DNA of 7,457 nucleotides. Origin: an uncultured Bryobacterales bacterium. Its GTDB lineage: Bacteria > Acidobacteriota > Terriglobia > Bryobacterales > Bryobacteraceae. Position numbers and translations under genes: made by a program. The notes under the pieces are model-generated. The model worked only from the letters and a program-made list of their open reading frames with translations. It was not told the origin of the DNA and did not search any database. Positions 1 to 6,869 of this stretch are shown here, piece after piece. The DNA is taken from positions 1 to 7,457 of the forward strand of contig CALMAV010000324.1 in assembly GCA_937859895.1 (NCBI GenBank). Reading direction: 5' to 3'. Positions within the stretch are counted from its first letter, which is position 1. Every line of letters begins with the position of its first letter.

Positions 1-1
1 A

Positions 2-565
2 GGAATCGCATTGGCCCAGGCAAATCGGCGAGTTCTGGTTATTGATGGAGATCTGCGACGTCCACGCCTTCATAAGTCGATGGCCATTCCGAACGACTGT
101 GGCTTGCGTGATGTTCTGCGTGGAGACGTCGCGATTGCAAACGGTTCGCTTGATCGGTTCTGTCGCGCCTCTCAGGTGCCGAACATGTTTATCCTTCCAA
201 GTGGCACTGGGACAGAGGAGCCGAGTGGCCTACTCTACTCGCCACTACTGCAGCCTCTTCTTCAAAAGCTGATTGAGGAGTTCGACGTTGTTTTAATTGA
301 TAGCCCACCTGTCCTTCACTTAGCTGACGCACGCATCCTGGCAGGCTCAACCGATGGAGTAATCCTCGTTCTCCGGGCCCGTTCCACAGATAGAGAAGCT
401 GCTATGAATGCTCGCGATCTGTTCCAGCATGATCAGGTTCGGATTGTTGGCACCATTCTCAACGACTTCGATCCGTTGACTCACGGTAACTCCGGCTACT
501 ACGACTCCTATCACAAGTACGCACAGGCAAACAGCAGTGACGGCGGAGAGTTGCGTCACGCATGA
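2..565 (+). CDS. Polysaccharide biosynthesis tyrosine autokinase (BY-kinase, CpsD/Wzc C-terminal domain), 5' truncated by the window
   Basis: Cytoplasmic P-loop tyrosine kinase domain that autophosphorylates a C-terminal tyrosine tail and so controls polymer length and export. Only the last 187 residues are visible; the frame is open to the window edge, and the first residues (GIALAQ) already match the helix after Walker A, so the TTG at nt 11 is not the start. Numbering from the first whole codon, Walker A' (VLVIDGDLRRPR) lies at residues 11-22 and Walker B (VVLIDSPP) at 96-103, followed by the family's 'ADAR.LA...DGVILVLRA' stretch. Walker A itself lies upstream of the window. The tail carries four tyrosines in eight residues (166-173) and ends 17 residues later. 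A fused Wzz-like membrane domain (Wzc type) or a separate partner (CpsC type) cannot be decided. The stop overlaps the next start in ATGA. Family is secure; regulatory role is from family knowledge. Confidence 0.92.
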   Translation, partial: GIALAQANRRVLVIDGDLRRPRLHKSMAIPNDCGLRDVLRGDVAIANGSLDRFCRASQVPNMFILPSGTGTEEPSGLLYSPLLQPLLQKLIEEFDVVLIDSPPVLHLADARILAGSTDGVILVLRARSTDREAAMNARDLFQHDQVRIVGTILNDFDPLTHGNSGYYDSYHKYAQANSSDGGELRHA

Positions 566-1764
566 CCACAACCGTTGCTCCGCCGGCCATCAGCCAGCAA
601 GCTCCCAGGTGTTCGAGCAATCTGGCGGCAACGCGAATCCCGGTTCTTGCCTATGTTCACCTGCGAAATATTCATAATTCGACGGGTGCTGGGCGAGTGG
701 CTCGGCAGCTAACCTCCCACTTGTCCCATCGCCCTGACGTTGATCTAAAGATACTTGCCGATCGTGCCGATCATGCCCGAATCGTTCCTCAGGTCGGCGC
801 ACCGTGGGATGGCTACGATTACCGGCTCTTCAATCGTGATACTTCTCGCCAGCAGGCAAACTGGTTTCTCTGGAACAGTCCTTCCGCTGGAGACTTCTGG
901 ACCGATGCGCAGATCATCTTCTGTACAGGCGAATCTTACGTTCCGAAAGGCCGTGCTCGCCTGGCCGTTACGGTTCACGATGCTGCCTACTTTGAGAGCA
1001 GTGCGCACCGGTGGAACAGAGCATTCCTTCAGCAACGGTTTAAGTGGCAGCTCCTGTACAAACGGTTGGAGAAGAAAGCGGATCTGTTTCACGCCGTCTC
1101 CCAGTTTTCGGCTGATCGACTGGGCCACTTCTTCCCCGGGATTCGCTCGCGCTTGCGTGTGGTACACAACGCAGTCACGCCGCACTTTTTTGGAGCCGTC
1201 TCTGAAGCTGGAACCGCTTGGCTCCAAGGAGCAGGCCTCATCGAACGTCCTTATTTGCTCGTGCCGGGAGGACTACACTTCCGTAAAAACGCTGACTTAA
1301 TCCTAACTGCTTGGAGTCAGCTGAAAACGCTCCAGAAGGATTTGACGCTGGTCGTGGTCAACCACTCCAATCCAGACTACGTCAGCAAACTACAGCTAAT
1401 AGATTCCAGCGCTATTGTGACCGGATTTGTATCCGATAACGCGCTGCACGCTCTTTACGCCAATGCGAAAGCAGTCTGGTTCCCCTCTCGCTATGAGGGC
1501 TTCGGCTTACCAGTTGTTGAAGCCATGGCAAGTGGTGCCCCAGTCCTGGCTAGTAATGCGTCGTCCTTGCCCGAAATAGCCGGAGATGCGGCGATCCTGG
1601 TTGAGCCTACTCACGCTTCTAAGCATGTCGAGGCACTTGACGCGCTGCTGCGAGACGAAAGTCTGCAAGAGGATCTGCGCACCCGAGGCTATAAGCGAGC
1701 CGCCCAATTCACGTGGGACAGGTCAGCAGCACAGCTAAAGCAATACTTCGATTCCATTCTCTAG
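562..1764 (+). CDS. GT4-family glycosyltransferase A (GT-B fold, MtfB-like type)
   Basis: Retaining GT-B glycosyltransferase that probably transfers a sugar from a nucleotide-sugar donor to the lipid-linked repeat unit at the cytoplasmic face of the inner membrane. The 400 residues are a normal full length. The N-terminal domain holds a glycine-rich loop (STGAGRVARQL, 40-50), TVHDAAYF (137-144) and ADLFHAVSQFSADRL (173-187); the hinge is VHNAVTPHFF (201-210). The C-terminal domain starts with LLVPGGLHFRKN (232-243) and has the donor-binding E-x7-E pair at E312 and E320 (EGFGLPVVE), then LPEIAGDAA (336-344). This order resembles the mannosyltransferase MtfB/WbaZ-like branch of GT4, but donor and linkage are not predictable. 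The first 25 residues look like a non-conserved extension. I kept ATG 562 because it overlaps the kinase stop as ATGA and has GGAGAG at 545-550, a rather long 11 nt upstream. Confidence 0.92.
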   Translation: MTTTVAPPAISQQAPRCSSNLAATRIPVLAYVHLRNIHNSTGAGRVARQLTSHLSHRPDVDLKILADRADHARIVPQVGAPWDGYDYRLFNRDTSRQQANWFLWNSPSAGDFWTDAQIIFCTGESYVPKGRARLAVTVHDAAYFESSAHRWNRAFLQQRFKWQLLYKRLEKKADLFHAVSQFSADRLGHFFPGIRSRLRVVHNAVTPHFFGAVSEAGTAWLQGAGLIERPYLLVPGGLHFRKNADLILTAWSQLKTLQKDLTLVVVNHSNPDYVSKLQLIDSSAIVTGFVSDNALHALYANAKAVWFPSRYEGFGLPVVEAMASGAPVLASNASSLPEIAGDAAILVEPTHASKHVEALDALLRDESLQEDLRTRGYKRAAQFTWDRSAAQLKQYFDSIL

Positions 1765-1774
1765 GTGATTGATG
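1763..1774 (+). promoter_or_regulatory. Ribosome-binding site that decides the start of glycosyltransferase B
   Basis: AGGTGA (1763-1768) begins inside the TAG stop of glycosyltransferase A (1762-1764) and sits just before TTG (1769) and ATG (1772). The TTG has no spacer at all from this site, whereas the ATG has 3-4 nt, still short but workable. ATG 1772 is therefore preferred over the one-codon-longer TTG start. Confidence 0.5.
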
Positions 1775-3070
1775 AAACAGGACAGACAGAGTTCAAACAC
1801 CAAAGCCGTCGTCGTTCACCGAGGCGCTCGTGATGCTTATCAGGTTTCGCGCGCCCTGTCCGAAGCAGGTCTGCTTGAGGCGCTCGTCACGGATCTTTAT
1901 TGGCCTCAGGACAACACTTGTGCTCGGGCGATGTCGCGTCTGCTTCCCTCAGCTTTCCAGAATATGCTGCGCGCACGCTTTGCTCAGGGCCTGCCCTCAT
2001 CGGAAGTGAAGCTCTGCCTGCCCTCCGGTCCTTTCTCTTTCCTGTTGGACAAGTTGCCGGGGGTTACTAGCAGGACTCGTCAACAGGCCCAGCGCTACAC
2101 CGATGCTGCGCTGGGGCGGATGGGCGGCAAAATTGCCGAACAAACGAACTCCAAGCTACTAAGCTACAGCTACTACGGATATCACGCCTTTTCCACTTAC
2201 TGTCGCCCGGGCATACTCTTTCAGGTCCACCCACACCCAGTTAGTGTGCGCAAACTTTTGCAGCGGGAACTGGAAGCACATCCGGAATGCCGCGCCTCTC
2301 TTGAAAAAGAGTGGGAACTGGCGCTTTCTGACCAAGACTTCCGAACGTTGACTGCCGAGACAGAAATGGCTGCGCGCTTTCTTTGCGCCTCTTCTTTTAC
2401 CAAAAACACGCTGGTTGAAAATGGTGCGCCCGAAAACTTGATCGATGTCATTCCTTACGGGATCGACCTGCAGCGCTTCCATCCTGGACAGCCCTCGAGG
2501 AGTGCCGGCCGGCCATTCCGGCTGCTCTTCGTAGGGACAATCAACCAACGAAAAGGAATCAAGTATTTGCTTGAGGCCATGCGTCTTCTGCGCTCGAAGA
2601 ACGTTCATTTAACTGTATGCGGGCGAGTTGTCGATGACCTGAAAATTTTTGACCCGTTTGCCTCTCAAGTTGATATACGTCCTTCTGTGAGTTCCCTTGA
2701 ACTCCTGCGCGCGTACCAAGAGGCGGACCTATTTGTCTTTCCTTCTATTGTCGAAGGGTTCGCTCAGGTTCTTTTGGAGTCGCTCGCTTGTGGTTTGCCC
2801 ATCTTGAGTACGACCCACACCGCCGCTCCTGACTTGATTGAGGACGGGATTCACGGGTTCGTGGTAGAACCGCGTAGACCCGATCTGCTTGCTGAAAAAG
2901 TTGAGTGGTTAATCGACCATCCATCCCAATTGCAAGAGATGCGTCATGCGGCTCGACAAAGAGCTGAACTTTTCACGTGGCAGCGATTCCGCGACGGCGT
3001 TGTTCGCTCTGTTCGGTCATTTGAACCGGTTGATCAAGACCGGCAGGAAAGATTGACCCAATATGTTTGA
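1772..3070 (+). CDS. GT4-family glycosyltransferase B
   Basis: Full-length GT-B glycosyltransferase of 432 residues, probably adding one sugar of the repeat unit in the cytoplasm. The N-terminus (AVVVHRGARDAYQVSRAL, 12-29, then LVTDLYWP, 38-45) is the 'grab the sugar list' pattern of one branch of EPS-cluster GT4 enzymes. The middle has the FQVHPHP stretch (150-156) and a charged helical segment up to FLCASSFTKNTL (203-214), both typical of that branch. The hinge is VIPYGIDLQRFHPG (226-239). The C-terminal domain has LLFVGTINQRKGI (251-263) and the donor-site E-x7-E at E328/E336 (EGFAQVLLE), then PDLIEDGIHGFVVEP (353-367). A 7-nt gap separates it from the previous gene and it overlaps the polymerase gene by 8 nt. 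Donor and linkage unknown. Confidence 0.92.
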   Translation: MKQDRQSSNTKAVVVHRGARDAYQVSRALSEAGLLEALVTDLYWPQDNTCARAMSRLLPSAFQNMLRARFAQGLPSSEVKLCLPSGPFSFLLDKLPGVTSRTRQQAQRYTDAALGRMGGKIAEQTNSKLLSYSYYGYHAFSTYCRPGILFQVHPHPVSVRKLLQRELEAHPECRASLEKEWELALSDQDFRTLTAETEMAARFLCASSFTKNTLVENGAPENLIDVIPYGIDLQRFHPGQPSRSAGRPFRLLFVGTINQRKGIKYLLEAMRLLRSKNVHLTVCGRVVDDLKIFDPFASQVDIRPSVSSLELLRAYQEADLFVFPSIVEGFAQVLLESLACGLPILSTTHTAAPDLIEDGIHGFVVEPRRPDLLAEKVEWLIDHPSQLQEMRHAARQRAELFTWQRFRDGVVRSVRSFEPVDQDRQERLTQYV

Positions 3071-4433
3071 AGCCCTCCTTTGGATCACTTTTGCCATTGC
3101 GGCAATCGGGATTTTGGTTGCGTATGACTCCAGTCGGGATGTATTCCATCCGCTGGTTTTCATCGCGCCCATGATGATCTTCCTGTATGCCTGGATGCCG
3201 GCGAAACTCTACGAGTCTGGAATCTTGTTCCAGTATTTTGACAATAATCAACTTGTCTTTGTTCAAACTCTGAACGCTCTCGGCATTCTAGCTTTCGTCG
3301 GAGCCTGCTTGGTGGCAAGCAGCCGCGTGCGGTTTTCGCCAAGGCCGTCAGAGAAGCTGTCTCGTATCGGCTGTAATCGGCTTCGACTTGGAGCGGCTAT
3401 CACCGGCTGCGTTGGCCTGACATGTTGGCTCATTTCGATTGTCAACGTAGGAGGGTTCGTTAATGCATTTAGCCGTTCATACAGCGGAGGCTGGGACGAC
3501 AGCGGGTACATCAGGGACGGCAATCTCCTTCTGCTGGTAGGTGTACTTCTAACGCTTGGAGCAATTGCTTCCGATGGACTCAAACTGATCAACCTTGTTC
3601 TTGCCTGCTTGTTTGGTCTGCCTTGGCTTACTCAGGCGCTGCTGACGGCTCGGCGTGGGCCCACTTTTGCCATCTCCGTTGTAGTTCTATTGGGTTCCTT
3701 TCTCTTAAAGAACAGACGGCCTCCCGCCATAGCAGTTCTATTCGGAGGCTTGGCACTCGGCTGGTTATCGTTATTCCTTGTCACTAATAGAGGCAATATC
3801 TACCTCGGCTCCCAATCTTCTTTTCAAACAGACGTAAAGGATTTGAGCAATATCGTCGAAAAGTCTGATACAGGCAACGAATATATCTATGGAGCCGGAT
3901 CTGTGATTAGTGCTGATCGCCGTGGACATTATTTCTGGATGCGCCGATATCTGGCGCAGCTCTTTGTCCGCCCGATCCCTACTTCAATCTGGCCCACAAA
4001 GTACGAAGACTTCGGGGTTCCGGAACTGCTGCAAAATGCCGGCACCGGCGAGGGAATCGCTGACGCACTGGGATGGGTAGGAGCAGTAGGCTCCGCACCA
4101 GGCATTGTCTCCGATCTTTGGATTGAACTTTGGTGGCTCGCTGTTCCTTTCATGGGTGTTCTGGGATGGCTGTGGGGTTGGGTCTGGCGTAAAGCCGTGC
4201 ATGGGGGCTCAGCCTGGAAATGTCAGTACGTCGTCCTTGCTGCCCTGTCCATGTATCTGGTGATGCAGACCATGGAAGCCGTTATATTTCGTTCCATTTT
4301 GCTCTCACTACCGTCCTGGCTGGTCTGGAGATGGGCCCAGCGTGGGTCGCGAACTCAAGCGTTCGCATCTGCTGCTCAATCTGGATTACGCGACTTCATG
4401 GAAAACGAGGATTTTCGCCGTGCTTACAACTGA
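3063..4433 (+). CDS. Polytopic membrane protein, probable Wzy-like repeat-unit (O-antigen/EPS) polymerase
   Basis: Inner-membrane protein of 456 residues with about eleven hydrophobic segments by eye: roughly 3-21, 28-45, 66-86, 109-128, 153-171, 175-195, 201-216, 220-241, 355-375, 385-405 and 408-424. A long polar loop (about 242-352) lies between the eighth and ninth and carries an Arg-rich stretch RRGHYFWMRR (286-295) and RPIPTSIWPTKY (303-314), which recalls the 'PRP.WP.KP' loop of O-antigen ligase/polymerase-like proteins. LTARRGPT (194-201) ahead of a membrane helix is another pattern common in Wzy proteins. Wzy family members share little sequence, so the call rests on topology, length, loop and position among glycosyltransferases. 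In that role it would join undecaprenyl-linked repeat units in the periplasm. Start ATG 3063 has AGGAAAG at 3045-3051. An EPS transporter or ligase of similar topology is the main alternative. Confidence 0.78.
   Translation: MFEALLWITFAIAAIGILVAYDSSRDVFHPLVFIAPMMIFLYAWMPAKLYESGILFQYFDNNQLVFVQTLNALGILAFVGACLVASSRVRFSPRPSEKLSRIGCNRLRLGAAITGCVGLTCWLISIVNVGGFVNAFSRSYSGGWDDSGYIRDGNLLLLVGVLLTLGAIASDGLKLINLVLACLFGLPWLTQALLTARRGPTFAISVVVLLGSFLLKNRRPPAIAVLFGGLALGWLSLFLVTNRGNIYLGSQSSFQTDVKDLSNIVEKSDTGNEYIYGAGSVISADRRGHYFWMRRYLAQLFVRPIPTSIWPTKYEDFGVPELLQNAGTGEGIADALGWVGAVGSAPGIVSDLWIELWWLAVPFMGVLGWLWGWVWRKAVHGGSAWKCQYVVLAALSMYLVMQTMEAVIFRSILLSLPSWLVWRWAQRGSRTQAFASAAQSGLRDFMENEDFRRAYN
4407..4422 (+). promoter_or_regulatory. 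Ribosome-binding site and GTG start of glycosyltransferase C
   Basis: GAGG (4407-4410) stands 9 nt before GTG (4420-4422). An earlier in-frame GTG at 4342 would force a 92-nt overlap with the membrane protein gene and add 26 residues that do not look like any glycosyltransferase N-terminus. The GTG at 4420 leaves a 14-nt overlap, in line with the other junctions here. Confidence 0.55.
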
Positions 4434-5610
4434 AAAAAGCAGTTCTGTCCAGCCCGCTCAAGTCAGTCGATCACCTCGAGCGGTCATTCTGTGGATCGAT
4501 TGGTATCCCTACCATGTCGCTCGCTTTCAGGCTCTATGGTGCCATCCCAGCTTGCATGAAGCCATTACTGGGATCGAGATGGTGGGCGGGACCGGCGTTC
4601 ACCGCGGCCTCAAATTTCGGGAAGAAATTCCAGGGGAGCTTCCGGTTACGACCCTATTCCCCCAAGGCAGTTGGTCTCAGGTTGGCCAGTTAAAACTTGC
4701 TAAGGCTGTCTGGCGGGAGTTGACGAAACAGAACCCGTCGAGTGTTCTCGTACCTGGCTACTACAATCTTCCTGCACTTGCTGCTGCTCTCTGGGCCAGA
4801 ATCAAGGGCCGGCGATCTATTCTGATGACGGAGAGCACCGAAGAGGACCACAACCGTACTTGGTGGAAGGAGCTCTGCAAGTCCGTCCTTCTCAAACTGT
4901 TCTTCAGCCACGCCATTGCTGGCGGAAAAGCCCACCGGCGCTATCTCAAGCGACTCGGTTTCCCGGCTAGCCGGACAGCTCGCTTCTACGACGTTGTAAA
5001 TAATAAGTTCTTTTGGAACCGAGCACAGGCAGACCGTGTCCGGTTCCGAGCAGATGAACTCAGCCTTCCAGACCACTACTTTCTGTTTGTCGGTCGCTTA
5101 GCCGAGGAAAAAAATGTTAACCGGCTTGTCCAAGCCTACCTCGACTATCGCCGGGATGGAGGGTCATGGTCTTTGGTGTTAGTTGGTGGGGGTCCGGCGG
5201 AAGCGGAACTCCGACAAACAGCCTCCTCTTCGCTCTTCGCGAAAGACATTCATTTCGAGGGCCTTCGCACTTCCAATGAACTACCCCCGTACTACGCTTT
5301 TGCGGGCTCTTTCATCCTTCCCAGTTTCAGAGAGCCCTGGGGGTTAGTCGTCAACGAAGCGATGGCATCGGGGTTGCCCATAATGGTGTCCTCTGCCTGC
5401 GGCTGTGCGGAGGACTTAGTCGAAGACGGCCAGAATGGCTTCCTCTTCGATCCGAACTCAACTGAAGCGATTTCATCTTGCTTGCGCCGCATGGAAGATC
5501 TATCCGTCGCGGAACGGAAGGCCATGGCAAACCGCTCGTGCGAGATTATCGCCGGCTTCTCGCCAGAAGCTTGGGCTAATGAAGTCGATTCCCTAGTTGG
5601 TGCGCAGTGA
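4420..5610 (+). CDS. GT4-family glycosyltransferase C
   Basis: Predicted GT-B sugar transferase of 396 residues from GTG 4420. After a polar leader (1-19), the first beta strand and loop read AVILWIDWYPYHVARFQAL (21-39). VLVPGYYNLPALAAALWAR (109-127) and LMTESTEED (135-143) follow in the acceptor domain. The C-terminal domain has FLFVGRLAEEKNV (221-233), LVLVGGGP (252-259) and the donor-site pair E305/E313 (EPWGLVVNE), then EDLVEDGQNGFLFDP (331-345). The hinge reads FYDVVNNKFFW (189-199) where most relatives have 'PNGVD...F'; this is a subfamily trait rather than damage, as the other elements are intact. It overlaps the polymerase gene by 14 nt and shares one base with the next gene. Its job is probably one step of repeat-unit assembly in the cytoplasm; donor and linkage cannot be read. 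Confidence 0.9.
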   Translation: MLTTEKSSSVQPAQVSRSPRAVILWIDWYPYHVARFQALWCHPSLHEAITGIEMVGGTGVHRGLKFREEIPGELPVTTLFPQGSWSQVGQLKLAKAVWRELTKQNPSSVLVPGYYNLPALAAALWARIKGRRSILMTESTEEDHNRTWWKELCKSVLLKLFFSHAIAGGKAHRRYLKRLGFPASRTARFYDVVNNKFFWNRAQADRVRFRADELSLPDHYFLFVGRLAEEKNVNRLVQAYLDYRRDGGSWSLVLVGGGPAEAELRQTASSSLFAKDIHFEGLRTSNELPPYYAFAGSFILPSFREPWGLVVNEAMASGLPIMVSSACGCAEDLVEDGQNGFLFDPNSTEAISSCLRRMEDLSVAERKAMANRSCEIIAGFSPEAWANEVDSLVGAQ

Positions 5611-6869
5611 TGGTCGCTCCTGGGGCAGTTGACAAAGATACCTTTTTGGAACCGTTAGTCAATGGAAGGAACGGAGCGTCACTACAAACCTCGTCGTGGG
5701 TTCAAGTGCTTGCTCACCTAGACCCGAAGTACGGCGGTGTTAGTTCAGCAGTTCCGCAATTGAGTGAAGCCGTTGCTCGAACGCGCGAGTACAGTATCCG
5801 CTTGGCCGGCTTCTGCGAAAAAGGCGAGGATTACCGGCCTTCCTTAATGCCCGGTTTAGCTATTGAGCACTTTCCACTCGCCAGCCGGGATTGGAATGTA
5901 AGTGCACAGAGCAAACTTTCAACCTGGGTCGAGGAAGCTGCTGGTTTACACATCCACGGCTTATGGCAGCGCAGCACTAGCTTGACTGCGAAACTTGCCC
6001 AGAAAGCTGGAAAGCCTTACATAATTTCCGCTCACGGGATGCTTGAGCCTTGGGCGCTGGCGAATAAACGTTGGAAGAAGCGCGTCTACCTTGCCTTGGT
6101 AGAAGGCAAGAACCTTCGCCAAGCTGCGTGCTTGCACGCCTTAACTGAGGCGGAAGCTGAGGACTATCGTCGGCTCGGCTTGCGCAATCCCATAGCCGTG
6201 ATTCCGAATGGGGTGAACGTCCCTCTACAGTCGTCTCCTCATCAGTTCTTATCTAAGTTCCCCGCGCTGGCAGGCAAGCGGCTCATCCTATTCTTAAGCA
6301 GGATTCATTTTAAGAAAGGCCTCGACATACTTTGCGAGGCTTGGTCTCGCCTTGCACCCCTTTGGCCAGACACTCAACTCGTTCTCGCGGGACCCGATTT
6401 TGAAGGCACGCAGGCGAAAGTTGAGCAACTGATTCATCAGCTTGGCCTCGGCAGCCGTGTCACCTTCACGGGAATGCTGAAAGCTGACATGAAATGGAGT
6501 GCGCTAGCAGCAAGCGAATTTTTCGTGCTTCCTTCTTACTCCGAAGGTCTGAGCGTCTCGGTCCTGGAAGCCATGGGCGTGGGAAAGCCTGTCGTAATTA
6601 CAGACAAGTGCAATCTCCCCGAAGTTCAATTGCGAGCCTGTGGGACTGTCACCCAGCCTAATACATCAGCCGTACAAGAGGCAATGAATTCAATGCTTCA
6701 TTGTTCTCCTGCAACCCGGCACGCTATCGGCCAAGCTGGGCACGATTTGGTAAGAACCCGGTATAGCTGGGACGTTATCGGCAAACAGACTGCCTCCCTC
6801 TACCAATGGCTTCAAGGGGGATCTTATCCCTCTGGTGTACACCTGATCCCAGAAGGGAGCTCGCTATGA
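5610..6869 (+). CDS. GT4-family glycosyltransferase D
   Basis: Full-length GT-B glycosyltransferase of 419 residues. After a 28-residue leader the N-terminal domain starts with SWVQVLAHLDPKYGGVSSAV (29-48), the glycine loop of the 'DP.yGG' branch of GT4. HIHGLWQRST (114-123) and SAHGMLEPWAL (140-150) are strongly typical of that branch. The hinge is VIPNGVNVP (197-205). The C-terminal domain shows ILFLSRIHFKKGLDIL (226-241), LVLAGPDFEG (257-266) and the donor-site pair E312/E320 (EGLSVSVLE). The last ~20 residues are low in conserved features and coincide with the paired-stem region before the next gene. ATG 5610 shares its A with the TGA of glycosyltransferase C (TGATG), so it probably starts by re-initiation; no good ribosome-binding site is visible. 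GTG 5607, one codon earlier, is possible. Donor and linkage unknown. Confidence 0.92.
   Translation: MVAPGAVDKDTFLEPLVNGRNGASLQTSSWVQVLAHLDPKYGGVSSAVPQLSEAVARTREYSIRLAGFCEKGEDYRPSLMPGLAIEHFPLASRDWNVSAQSKLSTWVEEAAGLHIHGLWQRSTSLTAKLAQKAGKPYIISAHGMLEPWALANKRWKKRVYLALVEGKNLRQAACLHALTEAEAEDYRRLGLRNPIAVIPNGVNVPLQSSPHQFLSKFPALAGKRLILFLSRIHFKKGLDILCEAWSRLAPLWPDTQLVLAGPDFEGTQAKVEQLIHQLGLGSRVTFTGMLKADMKWSALAASEFFVLPSYSEGLSVSVLEAMGVGKPVVITDKCNLPEVQLRACGTVTQPNTSAVQEAMNSMLHCSPATRHAIGQAGHDLVRTRYSWDVIGKQTASLYQWLQGGSYPSGVHLIPEGSSL
6817..6858 (+). promoter_or_regulatory. Competing inverted repeats covering the acetyltransferase ribosome-binding site
   Basis: TCCC-T-CTGG (6827-6835) can pair with CCAG-AA-GGGA (6849-6858), which would bury the GGGAG ribosome-binding site. 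GGGAT (6818-6822) can instead pair with ATCCC (6826-6830) across a 3-nt loop, or GGGATC (6818-6823) with GATCCC (6845-6850); either would free that site. A perfect 10-bp palindrome GGTGTACACC (6834-6843) sits in the middle. The pairings are seen directly; any control of translation is inference. Confidence 0.3.
6855..6868 (+). promoter_or_regulatory. Ribosome-binding site of the acetyltransferase gene
   Basis: GGGAG (6855-6859) lies 6 nt before ATG 6866, the best-spaced site in the window. It rules out the upstream in-frame start at 6806, which would add 20 residues read out of frame through the end of glycosyltransferase D and lacks a matching ribosome-binding site. Confidence 0.75.

Noticed and set aside
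11..13. TTG at nt 11 as the start of the kinase
   Set aside because: The frame is open to the window edge and the residues before it fit the kinase fold, so the gene starts upstream.
755..1300. A 181-codon open frame on the + strand inside glycosyltransferase A, and a 160-codon frame on the - strand at 745-1227
   Set aside because: Both lie wholly inside a well-conserved transferase, show no recognisable domain and have no ribosome-binding site of note; they are shadows of its codon use.
2159..2608. A 149-codon - strand frame inside glycosyltransferase B
   Set aside because: Antisense to conserved GT4 motifs, without domain signature or start signal.
3026..3043. Inverted repeat CCGGT...ACCGG with an 8-nt loop just before the polymerase ribosome-binding site
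   Set aside because: Only five base pairs, no following T run, and inside a coding end; it is too weak to call a terminator or switch.
4220..4693. A 157-codon + strand frame bridging the membrane protein and glycosyltransferase C
   Set aside because: It overlaps two well-supported genes in another frame and its translation is composition-like, with no motif; it is not evidence of a frameshift because both flanking frames are complete.
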